From: JADKIH01 sp031411835
GTDB taxonomy: Bacteria; Bacteroidota; Bacteroidia; AKYH767-A; 2013-40CM-41-45
Length of the DNA: 8,172 nt
Direction: 5' to 3'
Assembly (NCBI GenBank): GCA_031411835.1
Contig: JANOBV010000118.1
Location: 1-8,172 of the forward strand
Position numbers and translations under genes: made by a program
Shown: positions 1 to 5,100 of the stretch, piece by piece
How the letters are laid out: each line of letters begins with the position of its first letter
Numbering within the stretch: the first letter of the stretch is position 1
The notes under the pieces: generated by a model
Seen by the model: the letters and a program-made list of their open reading frames with translations, nothing else
Told to the model about the DNA's origin: nothing
The model's database searches: none

Positions 1-75
1 TGTCGAAGCGATTGAAAGAAAAAAGAAAAAATTGCCACTGGCAATTTTTTCTTTTTTCTTTCAATCGCTTCGACA
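1..75. repeat. Perfect 75-bp palindrome (37-bp arms, 1-nt centre)
   Basis: Bases 1-37 are the exact reverse complement of bases 39-75, with C38 at the centre; every position i pairs with position 76-i. As RNA it would fold with an ACT loop. The core is a short GC stem (TTGCC/GGCAA) flanked by an A-rich tract on the left and a T-rich tract on the right, which is how a bidirectional intrinsic terminator looks. The outer arms (TGTCGAAGCGATTG) are also perfectly paired, which is longer than a terminator needs. The palindrome begins at the first base, so it may be cut by the window edge or be a fold-back assembly artefact. A 13-nt piece of the right arm (TTTTTTCTTTCAA, 52-64) recurs at 278-290 in the adjacent tandem repeats. 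Confidence 0.95.
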
Positions 76-78
76 CTT

Positions 79-376
79 TGCGTAAAGGCAACCGTCATCC
101 AGGAGGGAACTTTTTGGTTATCAAAGAACTCATTTATTAAGTTAAAAAATTGCGCTAATGCAACTACCACCCAAACGTGAACTTTTTGTTTATCAAAGAA
201 CTCAAATGTTTGGTTAAAAAATTACGCTACTGTAACTGCCGCCTAAGTGCGAGCTTTTCAGTTATTAAAGAATCTAATTTTTTCTTTCAACCATATTGCC
301 TTTGTGCGGCAAGGCAACATCGCCTTCTAGAGAACTTTTAATTTATAATCGAATTCATTTCTCAAAGAAAAAGACC
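79..376. repeat. Four degenerate tandem copies of a ~72-bp unit
   Basis: The units start at about 79, 151, 223 and 305. Landmarks line up across them: TGCG/TACG at the unit start, a (G/T)(C/T)AAC block about 10 bases later, GA(A/G)CTTTT at 107, 179, 251 and 332, and TTAT.AAAGAA.TC shortly after. Spacing of the GAAC/GAGC landmark is exactly 72 for the first three copies. Copy 3 has an insertion of about 10 bases carrying ATTGCCTT, which gives a small hairpin with AAGGCAA (296-317). Since 72 is 24 codons, one forward frame reads similar peptides in successive copies (for example GNFLVIKEL in copy 1 and VNFLFIKEL in copy 2). However, TAA stops at 138-140 and 156-158 break the frame and no good start is present. 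I read it as a non-coding or decayed repeat. Its function is unknown. Confidence 0.8.
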
Positions 377-695
377 AAAATCCTCTGTTCAAAAACAAAA
401 CAAATTTGACCAAACTGCAACAAATACATGAGCTTAACTGTTTATTTTTACACTATTGAAATAGAGAATTCAGGCTTAAATACAGGTTCATAATAAATCA
501 CATTCATTTAAACTCAACCTTCATTTAAAATGCCATTTGAAATGAGTAATTCGCTGAATATTAAACCTAAAATCGTTCTCGAAGGCGATTTTATGCCAAA
601 ATTTAAGTTTTAACGAAAAAATCGATTTTTAGTAGAATATTGAGCCTTAACGCAGGTCTTTATTCACCCTAAAATTCTCATTATTTACATAATTA
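377..695. other. Intergenic leader without a convincing gene
   Basis: This stretch is AT-rich and has no ORF of credible length. The longest ATG-started frame I found by eye is 27 codons (530-613, starting MPFEMSNSLN), with no recognisable family and no clear ribosome site. Two small symmetric structures are visible. One is a 7-bp stem, AAAATCG at 569-575 with CGATTTT at 586-592, around a 10-nt loop. The other is a 14-bp AT-rich palindrome centred on ATCGAT at 617-630. I see no tRNA or known riboswitch. The region may hold the 3' end of an upstream transcription unit or regulatory DNA for the downstream gene. Confidence 0.5.
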
Positions 696-699
696 AATG

Positions 700-728
700 T
701 TGATTCGTTGAGTATATCCGTACTTTTG
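700..728 (+). promoter_or_regulatory. Bacteroidota-type promoter (TTG-N18-TACTTTTG) for gene 1
   Basis: The -7 element TACTTTTG at 721-728 matches the Bacteroidota consensus TAnnTTTG exactly. A TTG at 700-702 sits 18 nt upstream, within the usual spacing for the -33 element. Transcription would be expected to start a few bases after 728, giving a leader of roughly 15 nt before the ATG at 750. That excludes the in-frame TTG at 708, which lies upstream of the predicted transcript start. The match is by eye against the known consensus; the start site itself is inferred. Confidence 0.7.
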
Positions 729-749
729 CCAAGTTATCTCCCTAGAAAT

Positions 750-3700
750 ATGAAAAGAAAATTATTGCTCTCTGTCCTTTGCTTAATGCTTGTTGCAACA
801 GCTTCTCAAGCACAAATTCAATTTAGTAAAGAATATGGTGGTGCTTACAATGAAGATGGTCGTTGGATGGAACAACTGCCTGATAGTGGGTTCATCATGA
901 CTGGTGGCACAATCACCTACAGCAATGGTCAAACCGACATGTGGCTCGTTCGTGCAGATGCTTATGGAAACCAACTTTGGGCAAAATCGATTGGTGGAAC
1001 CCAGTTCGACTTTGCAAATATGGTTAAGCCAACTCCGGTTGATGGTGGATTTGTGATCTGCGGACTCACGAATTCGTACGGCGGTGGTGACAATGATGGA
1101 TGGGTTGTAAAAACTGATATCAATGGAAATACCCAATGGTCAACAACCGTTGGCGATGCAGGGATTCAAGAACTCGAAGCAATTACTTTAACTTCTGATG
1201 GCGGATACGCAGCCGTTGGTGTCAATTATACAACAGGCACGGCATACTATGATATCCTTTTGGTAAAGTTTAATTCTGCAGGAGTCATTCAATGGCAAAA
1301 AAATATCGGCGGTGGTGGCTATGAGATTGGCAACTCTATTCATGAAACTGCTGATGGCGGATTTATCATCGCCGGTCAATCATATAGCTATGGACTTGAA
1401 GACGGTGATACTTATCTTGCAAAAACAGATGCTTCCGGAAATCTTCAATGGTTTAAATCAATCTCAAATATTGGTGTCCAAGAAACACATTACGTTGCAA
1501 TAGCTCCCGATGGTGGTTATGTAATGATTGCAGATGCTGATAGTTTATCAAACGGCTTAGGAGATACAGACATCTGGTTGATCAAAACAGATTCAAACGG
1601 TGATACTCTATGGACACGCACAATTGGCGGAAACAAAAAAGACGGTGGCAAAACTGTAGAATTTACTTCTGATGGCGGAATGATCATTGCCGGAATTACA
1701 AGAAGTTTCGGTTTAATTAATCCAAATTATTACCTGGTAAAAACAGATAGCCTAGGGATTATTGAATGGCAAAACACTACTTACGGTTCAGTATATCATG
1801 ATCACGCATATCGTGGAATTGAAACATCTGATGGAGGTTTTGCAGAATTTGGATACTTTAGAAATTCAGCCGGCCTAATGAATTTTAGCTTAGTAAAATT
1901 AGGGCCAAATGGTGGTGTCACAAAAGACATAGCTATTGATGAATTTGTTACGCCATATTCTTCTGTTTGCAGAAGTAACAATGTTCCTTTCAAGCTTAAG
2001 CTTACAAACTATGGTGCAACTAATGAAAACAATATTGTTGTTACTATTGACATAAATAATGGAACAACGATTACATCCTTGCGCGATACTCTTACCGGTT
2101 CACTTGGAAGCGGAGTAACCAGAACTCTGACATTTGACGATACGTACAATTTTAATGTTGACGGAACCTATACATTAACTGCTTATACCACTCATCGAAG
2201 TAGTGACATAAGTTATTCGAATGATACAAGTTTACTCACAGTTACAGTGCTTGCTCCAACTTCAGATCCAACTACAAGAAGCGGTGTTAGTTGTTCACCT
2301 GCATCATTTACATTGACGTCAACAGCTGCTGCAGCTGCAGATTCTATGTTTTGGTATGATGCTTCTGTGAATGGCGAATTGGTTTCTAGCGGAAATTCTT
2401 TTACAACTCCTACTCTAGCTTCTTCGACAAACTATTATGTTGAATCAGTGAAAGGAAAAGGAAGTAAAGTTGGACCGGTTGACAATACAATTGGAAGTGG
2501 AAACACAAATAATAATGGCTACTTGAAATTCGATACACGACTTGATCTAAAAATCGTTTCTGTAAAAGTTACAGCGAACAGTGCAGGAAATAGAACAATC
2601 GAATTAAGAAATTCTGCCGGCACGGTTCTTCAATCCAAGACAGTAAATCTTCCTGCCGGAGAAAGTAGAGTCTATTTAGATTTCGATGTCCCTCAAGGAA
2701 ACGATTTCCAATTAGGACTTGGTGCCGGAAGCGGTAACTTATTTAGAAATACAAGTGGAGCTGCCTTTCCTTATAGTATCTCAAGAACAATTGAGATCTA
2801 CGGATCTAGTTCTTCGAATATAAATGTTTATTACTACTTCTACGATTGGTATATTTTTGTTCCTTATGAAAACTGCGGTAGTAATCGCGTAGTTGCTGAA
2901 GCAAACATTGGAACAACAACCCCAACTACTGCCTATGATAAAGCTCGTTGTGGAACAGGAAGTGTAACTCTTTCTGCAGCGGGAACTTCTTTAACATGGT
3001 TCGATGATCCTACAGCTGGAACTCAGGTTGGATCGGGTACAAACTTTACAACACCATCGTTATCTACAACTACATCTTATTATTTACAAGTAGGTGCGTG
3101 TTCTCCAAGAATAGAAGTGAAAGCAATTATCAGTTCACAACCTTCAGCACCAACAGCATCGAATGTTACGAATTGCGGACCGGGAGAAGTTACTTTAACT
3201 GCTACCTCAACTGATCCGATTTTCTGGTACGATGCTGTAACAAATGGAACACTCGTTGGAACAGGAACTAATTTTATCACTCCATACTTGAATAGTACAC
3301 AAACATTTTATGCATCTGCAGGTACTACTTGTCCGAGCGTGCGTACTGCTGTGCAAGCTATCATCAATTCGGTTGCTGCTCCGGTAACATCAAATGTGGT
3401 TGCATGCGGACCAATATCTGTTACTTTGAATGCAACCTCATCTGATCCTGTTGGATGGTATGATCAACAAATCGGAGGAACACTTCTCGCTACAACTTAT
3501 AATTTTACTACTCCAATATTAGGAAGTACTACAACATATTTTGCTCAATCACTTGGCACATGTCCAAGTTCAAGAATTCCCGTTATTGCTGACATCACAA
3601 CTGTAGCTTCTCCTGTTGGTACAGATGCAGATCGTTGCGGAGCAGGTACTGTTGTTCTTTCTGCTCAGTCGATCGATACAGTAACATGGTGGTCTGCACT

Positions 3701-5015
3701 TACAGGTGGAACACAATTGAGCACTGGACTGATCTATACAACTCCGGTTATTTCAGCAACCACAACTTATTATGCACAAGGCGCTGACAACGGATGTACA
3801 AGTGTTCGAATCCCTGTAATAGCGTCTATCATCAACACTCCTGCACCCACAGCAAGCGATAGTACACATTGTGGCCCGGGTGCTGTGACTCTTGCTGCAC
3901 TTTCATCGGATACTATTTACTGGTATGATGATCCAACTGCAGGAACATTACTTTTCACAGGTGATATTTACACTACCCCATCAATTACAACTACTACAAC
4001 ATACTATGCACAAGCAAGTCTTGCTTGCCCTAGTCCACGTACTGCCGTAGATGCCATAATCACATTCACTGCTGCTGATCCTACAGTTGAAGATACAGCA
4101 GTTTGTGGAACATCAACAGTAATGCTGACTGCAACTGCAACCAATCCTATTACATGGTATGATGCTCCTGGTGGTAGTGTAATTGCAACAGGAAGTACTT
4201 TCACAACACCATTACTTTCTTCTTCTGAGACCTATTATGCAGTCGCAGGAATTCCGGGATGTATCAGTAATGCAGTTCCAGTCACTGTCACTATCAATAC
4301 AATTCCTTCTTCACCTACAGTAACGACTGCAAGTAATTGCGGCCCTGCGAATCTCACTGTCACTGCAACTGCTGCGGATCCTGTTTCATGGTATTCAGCT
4401 GCAAGTGGCGGGACTTTACTTTCTGCTAACGGAACTTATACAGCAAACTTTACCTCAACAACAACTGTCTATGCAATTTCAACTGATGGAATTTGTAATA
4501 GTGCTGCAGTTCCGTCGACGATTACAATTCATACTCTTCCGAATATCAATATCGGACCAGCCGTAATCAGTATAAACAGTGGACAAACAGTAACACTTGA
4601 CGCAGGTAGCGGTTTCGCTTCGTACTTGTGGAATACAACAGCAGTTACTCAGACAATCACAACTGGTGTTGCAGGATTCTATTACGTGACAGTAACAGAT
4701 GGAAATGGTTGTCAAGGTGCCGACTCAGTAACGATAAACGTTGTAATTGGCGTAAACGATATTGAACTCGATAAAAACTTATTGATCTATCCTAGTCCAA
4801 CAACAGGATTGTTCAATGTAATTGTTAGAGGCCCATCTCTTAAATTCGAAGTGCGCATCACTGATGTACTTGGTAAAATAATTGCGTCAGACAAACATAA
4901 CGAGAACACTCTTTACAGCAAAGCATTTGATCTTACAAATCAACCAAACGGCGTTTATTTTATTTCTATAATCAGTACAAATGGTATTGTAACTAGAAAT
5001 ATCATTATTGAGTAA
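750..5015 (+). CDS. Secreted T9SS cargo: 7-repeat propeller, CARDB-like domain, 8 Ig_7 repeats, PKD-like module, type A sorting domain
   Basis: This 1421-residue protein is probably exported by Sec and then T9SS to the cell surface or medium; its ligand or role is unknown. Residues 1-22 are a signal peptide (MKRK, then LLLSVLCLMLVATA, ending SQAQ). Residues 23-389 hold seven repeats of about 52 residues with a DGG(F/Y) core, a (V/L)(V/A)K(T/F)D-type strand and a closing W, fitting a seven-bladed beta-propeller. Residues 392-502 resemble a CARDB/APHP sandwich. Residues 504-1263 are eight Ig_7 domains, the first split by an inserted sandwich (568-706). Residues 1264-1333 are PKD/Ig-like (YLWNT, YYVTVTDGNGC). 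Residues 1344-1421 are the sorting domain, with YPSP for the usual YPNP, DVLGK, NGVYFI and a NIIIE end. The ATG at 750 is preferred over the upstream in-frame TTG at 708 because a signal peptide begins there and a promoter lies between them. No catalytic motif is visible. A terminator follows 25 nt after the stop. The gene is paralogous to the next one. Confidence 0.93.
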   Translation: MKRKLLLSVLCLMLVATASQAQIQFSKEYGGAYNEDGRWMEQLPDSGFIMTGGTITYSNGQTDMWLVRADAYGNQLWAKSIGGTQFDFANMVKPTPVDGGFVICGLTNSYGGGDNDGWVVKTDINGNTQWSTTVGDAGIQELEAITLTSDGGYAAVGVNYTTGTAYYDILLVKFNSAGVIQWQKNIGGGGYEIGNSIHETADGGFIIAGQSYSYGLEDGDTYLAKTDASGNLQWFKSISNIGVQETHYVAIAPDGGYVMIADADSLSNGLGDTDIWLIKTDSNGDTLWTRTIGGNKKDGGKTVEFTSDGGMIIAGITRSFGLINPNYYLVKTDSLGIIEWQNTTYGSVYHDHAYRGIETSDGGFAEFGYFRNSAGLMNFSLVKLGPNGGVTKDIAIDEFVTPYSSVCRSNNVPFKLKLTNYGATNENNIVVTIDINNGTTITSLRDTLTGSLGSGVTRTLTFDDTYNFNVDGTYTLTAYTTHRSSDISYSNDTSLLTVTVLAPTSDPTTRSGVSCSPASFTLTSTAAAAADSMFWYDASVNGELVSSGNSFTTPTLASSTNYYVESVKGKGSKVGPVDNTIGSGNTNNNGYLKFDTRLDLKIVSVKVTANSAGNRTIELRNSAGTVLQSKTVNLPAGESRVYLDFDVPQGNDFQLGLGAGSGNLFRNTSGAAFPYSISRTIEIYGSSSSNINVYYYFYDWYIFVPYENCGSNRVVAEANIGTTTPTTAYDKARCGTGSVTLSAAGTSLTWFDDPTAGTQVGSGTNFTTPSLSTTTSYYLQVGACSPRIEVKAIISSQPSAPTASNVTNCGPGEVTLTATSTDPIFWYDAVTNGTLVGTGTNFITPYLNSTQTFYASAGTTCPSVRTAVQAIINSVAAPVTSNVVACGPISVTLNATSSDPVGWYDQQIGGTLLATTYNFTTPILGSTTTYFAQSLGTCPSSRIPVIADITTVASPVGTDADRCGAGTVVLSAQSIDTVTWWSALTGGTQLSTGLIYTTPVISATTTYYAQGADNGCTSVRIPVIASIINTPAPTASDSTHCGPGAVTLAALSSDTIYWYDDPTAGTLLFTGDIYTTPSITTTTTYYAQASLACPSPRTAVDAIITFTAADPTVEDTAVCGTSTVMLTATATNPITWYDAPGGSVIATGSTFTTPLLSSSETYYAVAGIPGCISNAVPVTVTINTIPSSPTVTTASNCGPANLTVTATAADPVSWYSAASGGTLLSANGTYTANFTSTTTVYAISTDGICNSAAVPSTITIHTLPNINIGPAVISINSGQTVTLDAGSGFASYLWNTTAVTQTITTGVAGFYYVTVTDGNGCQGADSVTINVVIGVNDIELDKNLLIYPSPTTGLFNVIVRGPSLKFEVRITDVLGKIIASDKHNENTLYSKAFDLTNQPNGVYFISIISTNGIVTRNIIIE
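816..1916 (+). repeat. Seven propeller-type repeats in gene 1
   Basis: Seven consecutive units of about 50-54 residues follow the signal peptide. Each runs from a (K/T)x(I/V)GG-like strand through DGG(F/Y/M) and (I/V)(I/A)xG to (L/V)(V/A/I)KTDxxG and a final W that starts the next unit; the last unit ends at GPNGG. Seven units are what a closed seven-bladed beta-propeller needs, although the fold is inferred. Unit 1 has PDSGF in place of DGGF. Unit 7 carries HDHAY at residues 350-354, and the equivalent unit of gene 2 carries HDHGY. Such repeats are common at the N-terminus of T9SS cargo and in some archaeal surface proteins. Confidence 0.85.
1923..2255 (+). other. CARDB/APHP-like beta-sandwich in gene 1
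   Basis: Residues 392-502 link the propeller to the Ig array. The pattern is typical of CARDB-like adhesion modules: a start with DIAIDEFVTP, a conserved Cys (SSVC), then FKLKLTNYG, a glycine-rich turn (LTGSLGSG), TLTFDDTYNF, and a final strand after DGTYTLTAYT. Gene 2 has the same module in the same place (VIIRNFGNETV, GTYTFVLSTLNNND). The family assignment is from sequence pattern only. Confidence 0.6.
2259..4538 (+). repeat. Array of eight Ig_7 (CHU_C-associated) domains in gene 1
   Basis: The domains start at about 2259, 2922, 3141, 3375, 3606, 3840, 4071 and 4305. From the third on, the period is 231-234 nt (77-78 residues). Each reads PT......CG.G.VTL.A, then a (F/V/I).W(Y/W/F)D strand, GT.L..G..(F/Y)TTP, a Ser/Thr run, (T/S)YYAQ and C.S.R..V.A.I. 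Each carries a Cys near the start and another near the end, consistent with one disulfide per domain after export. In repeat 1 the second Cys (residue 709) comes after the inserted domain. The last two repeats have lost the C.S.R arginine (CISNA, CNSAA). The array is likely a stalk that spaces the propeller from the surface. Confidence 0.88.
2451..2867 (+). other. Beta-sandwich domain inserted into the first Ig_7 repeat of gene 1
   Basis: Residues 568-706 lie between the YYVES strand and the closing CGSNRVVAEANI strand of Ig_7 repeat 1, so this is a nested insertion and not another tandem repeat. It has a GYLKFD strand, IVSVKVTANSAGNRTIELRN, a gly/ser turn, SRVYLDFDVPQG, FQLGLGAG, LFRNTSGAAFPYS and a Tyr-rich end (YYYFYDWYIF). 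I recall similar modules in other Bacteroidota surface proteins but know no family name for them. Its alternation of strands and its aromatic-rich end suggest a jelly-roll binding domain, by inference. Gene 2 lacks it. Confidence 0.7.
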
Positions 5016-5040
5016 ACATTTCAACGGTAAAAGTCTAAAA

Positions 5041-5066
5041 CCTGCCGTTCAACGGCAGGTTTTTTT
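5041..5066 (+). terminator. Intrinsic terminator after gene 1
   Basis: CCTGCCGTT at 5041-5049 pairs with AACGGCAGG at 5051-5059; realistically this is a 7-bp GC-rich stem with a TTCAA loop. It is followed directly by seven T (5060-5066) and preceded by AAAA (5037-5040), so it may also work in reverse. It lies 25 nt after the stop of gene 1 and 34 nt before the start of gene 2, which argues against simple co-transcription of the two paralogues. Confidence 0.93.
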
Positions 5067-5100
5067 ATTATAAATTTATACAATGCAACAACCCTAACTT

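Noticed and set aside
159..341. 60-codon open frame through the 72-bp repeats
   Set aside because: It has no ATG; a GTG at 177 is the only candidate start. In-frame stops at 138-140 and 156-158 break the same frame in the first two copies.
79..376. CRISPR array
   Set aside because: The units are contiguous and degenerate with a 72-bp period. There are no identical short repeats separated by unique spacers, and no cas genes.
530..613. 27-codon ORF (starts MPFEMSNSLN) upstream of gene 1
   Set aside because: It is too short to support, with no convincing ribosome site or promoter and no known small-protein family. It overlaps the AAAATCG/CGATTTT hairpin.
783..1136. Minus-strand ORF of 117 codons opposite the signal peptide and first propeller units
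   Set aside because: The sense strand is clearly coding with strong repeat structure. The antisense frame shows no recognisable domain.
3080..3280. Antisense ORF of 66 codons, with look-alikes at 4004-4204 and 6768-6974 on the minus strand
   Set aside because: The three minus-strand frames resemble one another only because each is the complement of an Ig_7 repeat. They have no start context or independent family signal.
5071..5078. Possible -7 element TAAATTTA for gene 2
   Set aside because: It ends in A in place of the consensus G, and there is no TTG at a suitable distance upstream because that space is taken by the terminator stem.
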